Assembly: GCA_016927755.1 (NCBI GenBank)
Contig: JAFGLZ010000236.1
Location: forward strand, 19,007-83,006
Origin: Phycisphaerae bacterium
Lineage (GTDB): Bacteria; Planctomycetota; Phycisphaerae; UBA1845; JAFGLZ01
DNA: 64,000 bases
Direction: 5' to 3'
The translations under genes were made by a program, and so were the position numbers. The notes beneath the pieces are model-generated. The model saw only the letters and a program-made list of their open reading frames with translations, was not told where the DNA came from and did not search any database. This document shows, piece by piece, positions 25,749 to 35,351 of this stretch (positions within the stretch are counted from its first letter, which is position 1; each line of letters opens with the position of its first letter).

Positions 25749-27863
25749 TCATTGCAGCATCTCGAGCATCTTGTCGACCGCGGTGGTGGGGAGCTTGCAC
25801 TGATGATCCGTGCAAACGTACGCCGTCGACTTGCCGTCGATCGCCGTGTGGCCCTCGAGCCACGGAGCGATCTTGACGATCTCGTCGCCATCCGTTCCCG
25901 AAGGTCGTCGCAGCAGCACGACCTTGTTAGGAATGAACCGGCGGCGAAGCGCGCCAAGCATGGCCTTCGTGTCGTCGGCGCTCGGATCCCCCGCGATGAC
26001 GATCTCGTGCGTGGGACCGACGGCGAAGTCGAGCGCGGTGATGAGATGAGTATGGCCCGCCGGCGCCTGGCGGACCGTCTTGGAAAAGGCCCGACCGATC
26101 TGTTCGGCGCGGCGCTCATAGTCGGTGTTGCCCGTGATGCGGGCCAGCCGCGGCAGGTTGAGCATGGCCACGGCGTTGCCCGACGGAATCGCGCCGTCGT
26201 AGACGTCCTTCTGCCGGACGAGAAGCTTCTCCGCGTCATCGGCGGTGAAGAACAGCCCGCCCGACGTCTCGTCCCAGAAGCGCTCGAGCATGTCGTCGGT
26301 CAGCTCGACAGCGCTTCGCAGCCGCCGCGTATCGAACGTGGCCTCGTACAGCTCGAGCAAGCCCCAAACGACGAAGGCGTAGTCGTCCAGGTGCGCGGCC
26401 AGTCCGGCGTGTCCGTCGCGGAAGCGATGCAGCAGCCGGCCTTCCGGAGTGCCAAGCGTCTTCAGAACGAAGTCGGCTGCGCGATCAGCGGCCTCCGCGT
26501 AGCGGCCGTCGTCGAGCACCTGAGCGCCCCTGGCCAACGCGGCGATCATCAGCCCGTTCCAGTCGGTCAGGATCTTGTCGTCCTTGTGAGGATGAACGCG
26601 ATGGGCCCGATGCTCAAAGAGAGCCTGCCTGGCGGTCTCGAGCCGCTTCCGGAGTTTAGGCTCGTCGAGGCCGAGCTCAGCGGCGAGCTGAGCAATCGGT
26701 TGAGTCAGATGCGGGATGTTCGTGCCCGTCCGATGGCCCGTGGCCTCGTCGGCGTAGTTGCCTTCCTTGGTTATGTTGTACGCGCGGATCGCGAGATCGG
26801 CCGCATCCTTGTCGAGCACCTGACGTACCTCGGCCTCGGTCCACACGTAGAACTTGCCCTCGACGCCCTCGCTGTCGGCGTCCTCGGCGCAGTAGAAGCC
26901 GCCCTCCGGAGAGGTCATGCCGCCGAGCACGTAGGCAAGGATCTCCCGGGCCGTCTCGGCGTATTCGTCGTTGCCCGTGGCCTGGTAGGTCTCGAGATAG
27001 GCGATCGCCAGCAGCGCCTGATCGTAGAGCATCTTCTCGAAGTGGGGTACGAGCCAATGCCGGTCGGTCGAATACCGATGGAAGCCGAACCCGACGTGGT
27101 CCCAGATGCCCCCGCGACGCATGGCCTGAAGCGTCTTCTCGACCATCGCCAAAGGCGTCTCGTTGCCGCTTCGCTTCCATCCCCGAAGCAGAAGCGTCAG
27201 GTTGTGCGGAGTCGGAAACTTCGGGGCGTCGCCGAAGCCGCCCATGCGGTCGTCGAAACGATGAGCAAGCTGCTGGAGGGCCGCGTTGAGCACGCCGGCG
27301 TCGAGCGCCTCACCCGCGCCGCTCGGCGAGGCCTCGCTGACGGCGGCGGAGATCTGATTGGCGGACTGCAACACCTCGCCCTGTTTGGACGTCCACAGCT
27401 CCTTGATCTTTGGAATGATCTGGAGCATGCCCATCCGCCCGAATCGCGAGTCCTTCGGGATGTACGTCGCGGCGAAGAACGGCCGCTTGTCAGGCGTCAT
27501 GACGATCGTCAAAGGCCAGCCCCCGCCGCCCGTCATCATCTGACAAACGGTCATGTAGACGCCGTCGACGTCGGGGCGCTCCTCCCGGTCAACCTTGATG
27601 CACACGAAGGCGTCGTTCATCAGACGGGCGACTTCGTCGTCCTCGAACGACTCGTGCGCCATGACGTGGCACCAGTGGCAGGTGGAGTAGCCGATCGACA
27701 GGAAGACGGGCTTGCTCTCGAGGCGAGCCTTCTCGAAGGCCTCGTCGCACCACGCGTACCAGTCGACGGGGTTGCCCGCGTGCTGGAGGAGATACGGGCT
27801 CTTCTCGTATTGAAGTCGGTTCTTTTTGACCCGAACGTCCTGGTTCATCGTCGCTTGAGACAT
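25749..27863 (-). CDS. DUF255 thioredoxin-domain protein (YyaL/SPATA20 family)
   Basis: A 704-aa protein of full family length. The N-terminal thioredoxin-like domain begins NRLQYEKSPYLLQHAGNPVDWYAW and carries SIGYSTCHWCHVM with the CHWC active-site pair, then VDREERPDVD and GGGGWPLTIVMTPD. The rest is an (alpha/alpha)6-barrel resembling glucosaminyl hydrolases or epimerases: GGFGDAPKFPTPHNL, GGIWDHVGFGFHRYSTD, HFEKMLYDQALL, DDKILTDWNGLMI. The start ATG 27863 has AAGGGGG about 8 nt upstream; the track-length extension to 27959 would add a hydrophobic segment but has no SD. Biochemical function of this family is unsettled (a redox or sugar-modifying role is proposed). Confidence 0.9.
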   Translation of the reverse strand: MSQATMNQDVRVKKNRLQYEKSPYLLQHAGNPVDWYAWCDEAFEKARLESKPVFLSIGYSTCHWCHVMAHESFEDDEVARLMNDAFVCIKVDREERPDVDGVYMTVCQMMTGGGGWPLTIVMTPDKRPFFAATYIPKDSRFGRMGMLQIIPKIKELWTSKQGEVLQSANQISAAVSEASPSGAGEALDAGVLNAALQQLAHRFDDRMGGFGDAPKFPTPHNLTLLLRGWKRSGNETPLAMVEKTLQAMRRGGIWDHVGFGFHRYSTDRHWLVPHFEKMLYDQALLAIAYLETYQATGNDEYAETAREILAYVLGGMTSPEGGFYCAEDADSEGVEGKFYVWTEAEVRQVLDKDAADLAIRAYNITKEGNYADEATGHRTGTNIPHLTQPIAQLAAELGLDEPKLRKRLETARQALFEHRAHRVHPHKDDKILTDWNGLMIAALARGAQVLDDGRYAEAADRAADFVLKTLGTPEGRLLHRFRDGHAGLAAHLDDYAFVVWGLLELYEATFDTRRLRSAVELTDDMLERFWDETSGGLFFTADDAEKLLVRQKDVYDGAIPSGNAVAMLNLPRLARITGNTDYERRAEQIGRAFSKTVRQAPAGHTHLITALDFAVGPTHEIVIAGDPSADDTKAMLGALRRRFIPNKVVLLRRPSGTDGDEIVKIAPWLEGHTAIDGKSTAYVCTDHQCKLPTTAVDKMLEMLQ

Positions 27864-28002
27864 CGTGACGGCCCCCTTCGGCATGATCAGCGCCAGAAGC
27901 AGCCCGATCCCCGTGACGTGGGCCAGGACATCCAACGGGTTGCTGCCGACGGGTCTCATGCCAACAGGTCGCTTCGAGATTCCGCTCGCCTGCGCCCACC
28001 GA

Positions 28003-28080
28003 GGCTAAAGGGGTCTGAAACCTTTGGCCGTCCTCGGCCCGTAGTGTGCTTCGCGCCAAAGGTGCCTGACCCCTTTAGCC
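28003..28080. repeat. REP/BIME-like imperfect palindrome
   Basis: A 78-bp palindrome: GGCTAAAGGGGTCTGAAACC-TTTGGC (28003-28028) pairs with the complement of GCCAAAGGTGCCTGACCCC-TTTAGCC (28055-28080), 23 of 26 positions matching, with a 26-nt centre. The reverse-complement arm contains AAAGGGGTCAGGCACC, a word typical of REP-like sequences that accompany RAYT (Y1-type) transposases. It lies in the divergent spacer between the DUF255 gene and the SCP2-like gene; apart from promoters, nothing else is visible in 27864-28227. Confidence 0.85.
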
Positions 28081-28227
28081 GGCTTGATGCGAGCAAGCGC
28101 TCCGCCCGCAACACGATTCCGCATGGGGTTAGACGGTGCAGGCTGGTGGTTTCATCCTCGCTTGACCGGGATTCGAGAGATTGACCGGTTCGCCCGGTGC
28201 CGGTTATGCTTGCAAGTACAAATCGCC

Positions 28228-29013
28228 ATGAACACAGTCGAAGACAACATCGATCGGGACGTCTTGGCCGCCAGGATCCTCCTCCGCGGGGCGCTGCCGC
28301 TGCTCAAGGTCCTGCTGAACGAAGACCCGGCCAAGAAGGCCAAGTTCGCCGGCCTCAACGCCGTGGTCCAGTTCGCCGTCAAGGGTAGCGAGCTTGGCTC
28401 CTATCTGGAGTGGATCGACGGAGAGCTGGACGTCAAACACGAGATCCACCCCAACCCGACGATCGCCTTCCGATTCGGAACGCCCGCCAAGCTGGTGGCC
28501 TTCCTGACGGGCAAGACGGCGCTGCCCAGCATCAGCGGATGGTATCACCTGGGCCTGCTGCTCAAGGTGGTTCCGCTCTTGCTGTCGCTCAAGATGCTCA
28601 TGCCGAACGTCGTGCCGACCGAGCCGGACAAGAAGGCGCTGAAGGTCAAGCTGCTGATGTACATGGTCACGACCGCGCTGAGCCAGCTCAACAAGGGCGG
28701 CGAGCCGGAGATGGTCAAGTTCTGCGCCAAGAGCCCCGACCGGATCTACCAATGGTCGGTCACGCCCGACGGCCCGTACGCCTATCTGCGGATCAAGGCG
28801 GGCAAGACCAAGGCCGGTCGTGGCGTCTACGCGCGACGCCGGCCGTTCGTGCACATGAAGTTCAACGGAATCGACGGCGCTTTCGCCGTCATGACCAGCC
28901 AGGTCGACACCGTCGAGGCGGTCAAGTGCGGCCACCTCGAACTGGACGGCAGCCCGGAATACGCCAAGGAGATCGGCGTCTTCATGAAGCGAATCGAGGG
29001 CCTCATCGCCTAG
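28228..29013 (+). CDS. hypothetical protein, possible SCP2-like lipid-binding fold
   Basis: A 261-aa protein starting ATG 28228 (upstream in-frame sequence overlaps the palindrome and is unlikely). No signal peptide or membrane segment apart from a hydrophobic helix, WYHLGLLLKVVPLLLSLKMLM, near residue 110. Residues about 40-100 (FAVKGSELGSYLEWIDGELDVK, TIAFRFGTPAKLVAFLTGK) follow the beta-strand pattern of the SCP2 sterol-carrier fold, in which a ligand-binding sheet ends at a G-T-A-L-P loop. A second similar sheet appears near the C-terminus (FVHMKFNGIDGAFAVMTSQ). The SCP2 match is tentative. Convergent to the beta-helix gene. Confidence 0.5.
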   Translation: MNTVEDNIDRDVLAARILLRGALPLLKVLLNEDPAKKAKFAGLNAVVQFAVKGSELGSYLEWIDGELDVKHEIHPNPTIAFRFGTPAKLVAFLTGKTALPSISGWYHLGLLLKVVPLLLSLKMLMPNVVPTEPDKKALKVKLLMYMVTTALSQLNKGGEPEMVKFCAKSPDRIYQWSVTPDGPYAYLRIKAGKTKAGRGVYARRRPFVHMKFNGIDGAFAVMTSQVDTVEAVKCGHLELDGSPEYAKEIGVFMKRIEGLIA

Positions 29014-29070
29014 GGGAACGGCGACGCTTCGAAAGATCGGAATACCGACACGCCAACATCCGCGGCGCTC

Positions 29071-31548
29071 CTACTTGTTCACCTCCTGATACGCTGGGGC
29101 CGGGCCGGCCTTGTTGATGTTCTCCTTGGCGGCAGGGTCGGGCTCCGTCGGCTTGTCGAAGCTCCAGTTCGAAATCAGGCCGGTCTTCACGAGCTTCGAG
29201 ACGTCGATCTTCTCGGGCGAGCCGACGAGCGCCTCGTAGTCAGACTTGATCTCCTCGGCGGTCAAAGGACGGTTGTAGAAGCGGACTTCGTCGATCAGTC
29301 CCGTCAGCGTCACGTGACCGTCTTGACGGCGGCCGATCTGGAGCGGGGTCGAACCGGGCGTGCGCCGCTTGCCGACGACCTGTGAGGCGGCGAAGCGCCC
29401 GTCGACGTAGACGCTCAGCATCTTGCCGTCGTAGGTCATGGCGATGTGGTGCCACTGCTTGGGCTTCATGAGCCCACGGGCGCTCCAGGCCTCGTGGCAG
29501 TTCGTCGGACCGCCGCCGATGTTCAGGTAGGCCCCCGCGCGATCGCCGTCGATCATCAGGGCGTAGTGGCCGTCGGCGAACTCATTCGCGTTCTTGTTGA
29601 CGATCCACCGCCTCGGCTCCTTGCCGAAGGGCTCGGGAAACTCATCGAGGCGGACCCACGCCTCGATCGTCATCTGTTCGGGCTCGAGTTCGGGCGAGTG
29701 GACGACCTGGAAGAAGGCGCCCCCGCCGTCGCAGGCGAGGGCCTTGCCGACCTTGCCGGGAGCTTGCCCGACGGCGCCGGAGCCGACGTCGAAGAAGTTG
29801 TCGTGGACCTTGCACGTGGCGATACGGTTCTGAACGCGGTTGTTGAAGTTCATGGAGGTCCTGACGTTGTGGACCACGTTGCCCGTGACCTCGATGAAGC
29901 CGCTGCCCTCGTCCAGGTAGATCCCGCCGGGCGAGCCCTTGGCGTCGTGGATGTGATTGCCTTGGATGATCGTGCCCGGCTGGTTGCCGAGCGTGTAGAT
30001 GCCGCCGCCGTCGTTGCGGTCTTGCATGATGTGATGGATGTGGTTGCACTCGATCCGGTTGTCCTTCGCCGGCGTGGGCGTGTCGTGCTTGAACGGCTGA
30101 TAGTAGCTCGGTGAGCCGCCGCCGGCGTCCTCTTCTCCCCACCCCCAACCGATCGAGACGCCGGAATACGGCAGGTCGCAGATCAGGTTGTTGGCGATTC
30201 GCGTGGAATCGGTGTAGCCGGCGAAAACGCCGACGCCGCCGGAGTACTCGAGGCAGACGTCGCGAATCGTGCAGTTCGTCACCTGGTTGTTTCGCACGAT
30301 CTTGCGAGGGTCGTCCGGGTGGTGATCGTCCTTCAGCACGTCGCCGATTTGAACGGCGGTTCCCGAGATGTCGTGGAAACGGCAGCCGTCGATGACGTTG
30401 TCCTGCGCGCCGAACTCCAGGTCGATACCGCCGCTGCCGAGCTGCGTGAACGTGCATCGCTCGAAGCGGACCGATCGCGTCGCTCGGCAGACGATATTGG
30501 ACGGGCTCTTGATGTGCTCGTTGTGAATCATCGTCCAGCCGTCCTTGCGGCGAAGCTGGTTGTCGCCGACGCCCATGATGAAGTTGGCCTGGACGTCGAC
30601 GTGGCCGATCTTGTTGGGCCGGAGCCAGCCCGCCTGGGCGAACGTGATGCCCTCGAAGCGAACGCGCTCGACCGGCTTGTCGAGCGTCCCCTCGAGCGCC
30701 ACGAGCGTCTCGACGACTGGAGCGATGACCTCGGCCTCGGACATGTCCTCGCCGGGGCGGGGGATGTAGTAGACGGTCTTCGCGGGTCGGTCCAGGTACC
30801 ACTCGCCCGGCTCGTCGAGGAGCTCCAAGGCGTTCTCGACGTAGCTGGGCAGGTCGACGTGCACGCCCTCCTTCTTGCGGGCGATGGTAAACCAGGGCTG
30901 TAGCATCTTGACCACGGCACCGTCGCCCTCGCGGGTGATCCGCTCAACCTTGCATCGCGTGTGGCACCAGACCACGTAGTAGCACAGCTCGACGTCAGCC
31001 TGATTGCGCCAGCCCGCCATGCCGGCCAGGCTGGTCGTGTATCCGTCGTCCCCGTGCAGCTTCGCGTCGGGCAGGGGACCGCCTCGCGCGCGGGTCGCGC
31101 GCTTGCCGTTGACGTAGAGCTGCCGGAAATCGGGCAGTGCCGTCGAAGCCTTCCAGCGGTCCCCCTGGTCGCGCTGCCAGCCCCCGATCGGCCTGCCGCC
31201 GCTAATGACTGGGGTCTCTCCCGGTTCAGCCTTGTAGACGACGTCGTGCCCGACCGCGCCCGAATCTCGATGGTCCAGGCGGAGCGTGTCGTCCAGCCGA
31301 TAGGTCCCGTCTCGGAGGATGACCGTGACGTCGCCGTCGATCTTGCCCTTGGCAGCTCGGACGGCATCCCGGGCCTTGCCAAGCGTCTTGAACGGTTTGG
31401 CTCGGGTGCCGGGGTCGTCGTCGTTTCCCGATGGGGCCACATGGAATGTCCCCTCGGCGGCGTAAGCGAGCGGCAGGGCCGTCAGCACATGGACGACCAT
31501 CGTCAATACGCAGGGAACGGCCCTCAGTGACAGGATGCGCGAGGTCAT
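29071..31548 (-). CDS. secreted parallel beta-helix and LamG-domain protein
   Basis: An 825-aa exported protein with signal peptide MTSRILSLRAVPCVLTMVVH... ending AYA-AEG. Residues about 35-80 have FHVAPSGNDDDPGTRAKPFKTLGKARDAVRA, the first strand module of secreted beta-helix proteins. A parallel beta-helix with repeated NxI/V and GI/V motifs (VIDGCRFHDISGTAVQIG, NNLICDLPYSGVSIGWGWG, NRIECNHIHHIM) occupies about 290-580. A C-terminal LamG/concanavalin-like domain (WVRLDEFPEPFGKE, WHHIAMTYDGKMLSVYVDGR, LIDEVRFYNRPLTAEEI) follows. The architecture is usual for polysaccharide lyases and carbohydrate-binding proteins. No catalytic residues can be named. Confidence 0.85.
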   Translation of the reverse strand: MTSRILSLRAVPCVLTMVVHVLTALPLAYAAEGTFHVAPSGNDDDPGTRAKPFKTLGKARDAVRAAKGKIDGDVTVILRDGTYRLDDTLRLDHRDSGAVGHDVVYKAEPGETPVISGGRPIGGWQRDQGDRWKASTALPDFRQLYVNGKRATRARGGPLPDAKLHGDDGYTTSLAGMAGWRNQADVELCYYVVWCHTRCKVERITREGDGAVVKMLQPWFTIARKKEGVHVDLPSYVENALELLDEPGEWYLDRPAKTVYYIPRPGEDMSEAEVIAPVVETLVALEGTLDKPVERVRFEGITFAQAGWLRPNKIGHVDVQANFIMGVGDNQLRRKDGWTMIHNEHIKSPSNIVCRATRSVRFERCTFTQLGSGGIDLEFGAQDNVIDGCRFHDISGTAVQIGDVLKDDHHPDDPRKIVRNNQVTNCTIRDVCLEYSGGVGVFAGYTDSTRIANNLICDLPYSGVSIGWGWGEEDAGGGSPSYYQPFKHDTPTPAKDNRIECNHIHHIMQDRNDGGGIYTLGNQPGTIIQGNHIHDAKGSPGGIYLDEGSGFIEVTGNVVHNVRTSMNFNNRVQNRIATCKVHDNFFDVGSGAVGQAPGKVGKALACDGGGAFFQVVHSPELEPEQMTIEAWVRLDEFPEPFGKEPRRWIVNKNANEFADGHYALMIDGDRAGAYLNIGGGPTNCHEAWSARGLMKPKQWHHIAMTYDGKMLSVYVDGRFAASQVVGKRRTPGSTPLQIGRRQDGHVTLTGLIDEVRFYNRPLTAEEIKSDYEALVGSPEKIDVSKLVKTGLISNWSFDKPTEPDPAAKENINKAGPAPAYQEVNK

Positions 31549-31624
31549 TGTCGGTGCGTCCTTTCATATGCATGGGTGTCGGGTGCCCGGACTTCTCCAA
31601 GTCATGCTACAGGCCGGAGCAATC

Positions 31625-34600
31625 CTATCGAACGGGATAGCGCTCCGGTGCGTAGTATACCGCCCGGACTCGGATCGGCATGACCAACGGACCCTCGCAG
31701 CCCAGAAGGATTCTGTGCTGCCCCGACTGAAGCGACACCTTCTCCGACCGGCTCGGCAGCGATTCACCGTCGCCCAGGCCGGGACCGTAACGCGTCACCG
31801 ACCCGTCTGGATCGAAGAACAGGTACTGACCGGTGGTCAGACTCCCCTTCCAGGTCATCCGCTTGCCGGCGACGTCGAACCGGGGATTGATCAGCGCGGG
31901 CTCGCCGAAGCGACGTAGGGCCTTGATGTCATCGAGTCCGCAGAAAACCGTCGTCTTGGCAGGGAGACCATTGTAGTAGAGAGTCAAACTGGCAACCCGT
32001 GTGTAGTCCAGGCCGTCCTTCTCCGGCCTCGCTAGCCGTTGATAACGCCAGCCGACGTAGTCGTTCGTGATGTAGTAATCCTGAACGCCCTTGCCGGCAT
32101 CGCGAAGCTGAACCTTGAATCGCCCTCCCTTCCCGTCACCTCGCATCCACAGACCGATTGCCTTGTGCCAGGAAAGGTCCAGCGGCGCATCAAACGTCTT
32201 TCCGATGACGGACCATCCGTCCGAACTCGGCCGCGAACTCGTGGCCGTGTACACGGCGCATCGCTTGCCCTCCCTGGCATCCTGGTCGGAGGATTCGAGA
32301 TGCTGCGTCACCCCGTCAAGCGTGGAGCCGCCTTCGCCAGGACCAACTCGGTAGACCCCCCCGCCGGCCTTCGGACTGCGGGCATAGGCGGCCAGATCAT
32401 CGAAACTCTCCAGCACAAACGCATCGGCCGCGTGATAGGCCGGTTCGGGTTGGAGCCAGGGCCCGGGCATGGCATGGATCTGCATGCCGATAGGCGCCGG
32501 GCCCTGTTCGATCTTGACGTCGAAGACGTTGCTCTTGCCGTCGATGGCGAGAACTTCTTTCCACGGTGAGTAGATGACGCGCTGGAAACACTCTGCGCCT
32601 TCACGGCCGAGCAACCGGTACTCCCGGCGCTGGTCGGCACGCGCGGCCCGCTCCTCGGGCTCCATGCTGGCTCCGAGCTTCGGGTCGATGCGCAGCCGAT
32701 CTCGCATGACCTGAGGCACGCGTCCCGACAACCGCAGCCTCTCGTACCGTGCGATCAGGTCCAGGATCGTGCCCGTAAACGGATGCCTCTTGGCAGCGTC
32801 GACCGACACCTGAAACGACATCGAGGAGTCGTATGCGATGGTCGCCGCGAGGACGTACTCGAACATGTCCGGTGTGGCCATGGGGTCGTACCCGTAGTAC
32901 CAGCCGATGTCGAGCGGCATGAAGTCTCTCGCCAAGGCGTCGAACCAGGGCGAGCGCGCATCGAGGTATCCCTTCAGGTCGCCGTGCCCATCGGCCGAGG
33001 CGCTGCGGGCCATCATGTGCCACGAGTAGTGGCTGAAGCTGCTGGCCTGCAGGAACGTGTCCTTGTTGTTCAGCCGATCGTAAAAGGCCTTGTGGAGCCG
33101 GGCGTTGTAGTACCAGTGATCTCCCTGCAAGCGCTCCGAGCCATCGAAGTACAGCATGTCGACGTTGCAGGCGTTCGCGACCCGGGCAAAGTTGGCCGCG
33201 ACCTCGTCCAGCAGCGTCGTGTCCATGTCGTACATGTGATAGCCGTAAGATCGCGCCAGGTGATCGATCCGCGCGTTTCCGCGGTGTGGCGCCGGGTGCG
33301 TGCCGAGGTGGCCGCGTCGGCATCCGCGGAAACCATAGGGCGGCTTCGTTGACAGCGCGGCATACTGGATCAACTCGTCGCCGATCCAGAGGACGGTGCC
33401 GTTGCCGCCGTATCCGCCGTCCTCGGTTGGAAACTCCAGCGGCGGCTTGCTCGTGGGGATGAGCTCGACCTTCTCATCGACGTCCACCGCCAGAACGGTG
33501 GATGCACCTTTGACCAGGCGCTTGTCGGGTACAGGCACGAGATAAGGGTCGGGCGGGTAGATCGACGCGCCCAGGAAATGCAGTCCCACCTTGAAGCCGG
33601 CGTCCTTGAACCGGTTCACGGTCCGCTGCAGGCTTTCGAGTCCGTCCGGGAAGTTCTTGCGGTTGACCCGATAGTGGCCCGTGGATTCGTGCCACGACCC
33701 GCCAAGAATCAGAATGGTGTGGAACCCGCCGCGGCGCGCGAGTTTCAGGGCGTCCTCCGTCTGAGCCTCGCTGAACCCGGTGATGAACAGATAGGAACGC
33801 TTGACCCAAGGGGACGTCTTGCTCCACACGCCGCCTGGATGCGGGCTCGGGAGGCCGGCGACCTCCTCGAACCGTGCGACGGTCTGCGGGAACTCGTCTC
33901 TAGGACACACGATCAGGCCGAACCGCGCCGGCTCGACACCGTGCCTTTGATACGTCTCAACGGCCAGCATCACGGACCCGCCGTCCCAGAGCGGACTATC
34001 GGAGCTCTCGAAATCCTCCAGGACGACGGCCGTTTCCTTGCCGTCTCGTTCGAGGACGGCTTCCACATGGTCAATGAGACACGTCACGGTCTTCCCGCCC
34101 GGAAGACCGTTGTAGTAGAAGTTCAGATGTCTGACCCGATCGTACCGGATCGTGTCGATGGCGTTGTCGGCTAGCGTCAAACGTCGCCATCCCTCGAAAT
34201 CAATCTTGACGTAGTTGTCCCGATAGCCTTGGCCGTCGCCCTGTAGCTGGATCTTGAGCAACTCCCCGTTTCCGTCGCCATGAACCCAAGCCCGGATGGC
34301 CTTGCACCCCGACAGGTCCATCGGCCGGGGGAACGTCCTGCCACGAAGAGACCATCCCCCGTTGTCTTGCCGCTTGCTGGTGGCGGCGAACCGGGCCGCA
34401 CACCGGCCAACCCGCGCATCGGTATCTGTTCGTTCGAACCGGTGCGTGCAGCCCGGCTTGTCGCCGAGCTGTCCGGAGAACCGGCTGGAGAACGCGCGAA
34501 CGTTCGTTTCGGCGGACATCAGTGAGATGATGTGCCGACCCAGATAAGCGGCGTTGATCCCGGAGACAACCTTGGTTCCGGACGGAATCGGCAGCGAGAA

Positions 34601-35086
34601 GAGACGGAATCGTTGTATGGGTCCGGTCGCCGTGAGCTTCCGAAGCTCGAACAGGACGAACGCACGGTCCGGAATGACCCGAAACTCCGCTGCCGCACCA
34701 CCCTCGAACGACACTACCAACCCGTCCGTGGTACCCGTAACCGCCGTGGGCCGGAGCGTAACGCCGTCTGTTTCCAAGGAGAACGCAGGTAGACCGCCCA
34801 CCGTGAGTTCGGGACCGTCGGCGGACTCGAACAAGCGAATACGGCCTTGATCGTCGAGGGTGAGCTTAGCGGCGCGCAATTCGATCGTCGCGTCGCCGAG
34901 TCCCGACCGAGGCAAAACGAAGAGCGTCAGAAACGGCAGCCAGCCGTACCGTAAGAGCGCTCCGCGCCGAAGAAGGCGGCCAAGCGGATACGGTTTGCAG
35001 ACGCACCACCGCTCGCCTCGCGGGCAGCCAGTCAGACACTGTGCCTGGGTCGGAGGCGGTGTGGCATCAGAAGAGTAGCCCTGCAT
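31625..35086 (-). CDS. secreted putative glycoside hydrolase with duplicated CBM-like domains
   Basis: About 1153 aa. The N-terminus has a basic region then LRYGWLPFLTLFVLPRSGLG, a late signal-like segment; the true start may be internal, and ATG 35086 is only the first ATG. Two CBM11/CIA30-like galactose-binding domains at about 225-375 and 895-1045 are clear duplicates (GWSLRGRTF...AIRAWVHGDGNG and GWSVIGKTF...AIGLWMRGDGKG; both end in LxxYYNGLP). Between them is a TIM-barrel region: ILGGSWHESTGHYRVNRKNFPDGLE, GLHFLGASIYPPDP, VDMLYFDGSERLQGD (a candidate nucleophile Asp), resembling GH31/36-type barrels. CAZy family uncertain. Confidence 0.65.
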   Translation of the reverse strand: MQGYSSDATPPPTQAQCLTGCPRGERWCVCKPYPLGRLLRRGALLRYGWLPFLTLFVLPRSGLGDATIELRAAKLTLDDQGRIRLFESADGPELTVGGLPAFSLETDGVTLRPTAVTGTTDGLVVSFEGGAAAEFRVIPDRAFVLFELRKLTATGPIQRFRLFSLPIPSGTKVVSGINAAYLGRHIISLMSAETNVRAFSSRFSGQLGDKPGCTHRFERTDTDARVGRCAARFAATSKRQDNGGWSLRGRTFPRPMDLSGCKAIRAWVHGDGNGELLKIQLQGDGQGYRDNYVKIDFEGWRRLTLADNAIDTIRYDRVRHLNFYYNGLPGGKTVTCLIDHVEAVLERDGKETAVVLEDFESSDSPLWDGGSVMLAVETYQRHGVEPARFGLIVCPRDEFPQTVARFEEVAGLPSPHPGGVWSKTSPWVKRSYLFITGFSEAQTEDALKLARRGGFHTILILGGSWHESTGHYRVNRKNFPDGLESLQRTVNRFKDAGFKVGLHFLGASIYPPDPYLVPVPDKRLVKGASTVLAVDVDEKVELIPTSKPPLEFPTEDGGYGGNGTVLWIGDELIQYAALSTKPPYGFRGCRRGHLGTHPAPHRGNARIDHLARSYGYHMYDMDTTLLDEVAANFARVANACNVDMLYFDGSERLQGDHWYYNARLHKAFYDRLNNKDTFLQASSFSHYSWHMMARSASADGHGDLKGYLDARSPWFDALARDFMPLDIGWYYGYDPMATPDMFEYVLAATIAYDSSMSFQVSVDAAKRHPFTGTILDLIARYERLRLSGRVPQVMRDRLRIDPKLGASMEPEERAARADQRREYRLLGREGAECFQRVIYSPWKEVLAIDGKSNVFDVKIEQGPAPIGMQIHAMPGPWLQPEPAYHAADAFVLESFDDLAAYARSPKAGGGVYRVGPGEGGSTLDGVTQHLESSDQDAREGKRCAVYTATSSRPSSDGWSVIGKTFDAPLDLSWHKAIGLWMRGDGKGGRFKVQLRDAGKGVQDYYITNDYVGWRYQRLARPEKDGLDYTRVASLTLYYNGLPAKTTVFCGLDDIKALRRFGEPALINPRFDVAGKRMTWKGSLTTGQYLFFDPDGSVTRYGPGLGDGESLPSRSEKVSLQSGQHRILLGCEGPLVMPIRVRAVYYAPERYPVR

Positions 35087-35154
35087 TTCGACGTCGCCGT
35101 TTCTGTCGGTCAATGAGCTCTCGCTAGGCGCAAATACGGAAACCAGGATGAAAC

Positions 35155-35239
35155 TGGGCGAGGCGGGATTCGAACCCGCACGGGCCTTTCGGCCCAGGGG
35201 ATTTTAAGTCCCCAGCGTCTGCCATTCCGCCACTCGCCC
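35155..35239 (-). tRNA. tRNA-Leu (anticodon TAA)
   Basis: The minus strand folds as a class-II tRNA: acceptor GGGCGAG pairs perfectly with CTCGCCC; anticodon stem GGGGA/TCCCC with loop CTTAAAA (anticodon TAA); long variable arm GGGCC-GAAA-GGCCC; T arm GCGGGTTCGAATCCCGC. Discriminator A. No encoded CCA. It begins 42 nt upstream of the start of the 31625-35086 gene, on the same strand. Confidence 0.97.
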
Positions 35240-35351
35240 GGGGGGGCGTACGCGTATTCTGCCATCGTCCGCACGGGCGTGTAAAGCTCGCGGGCCCAGT
35301 GGAAAGCCGGCACATGCCATCGTATACTCTCAATATGCTGGAGTAGACGCC

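Noticed and set aside
25431..28184. Plus-strand frame of 917 aa
   Set aside because: Antisense to the DUF255 gene and built partly from the 10-bp repeat; no family signature.
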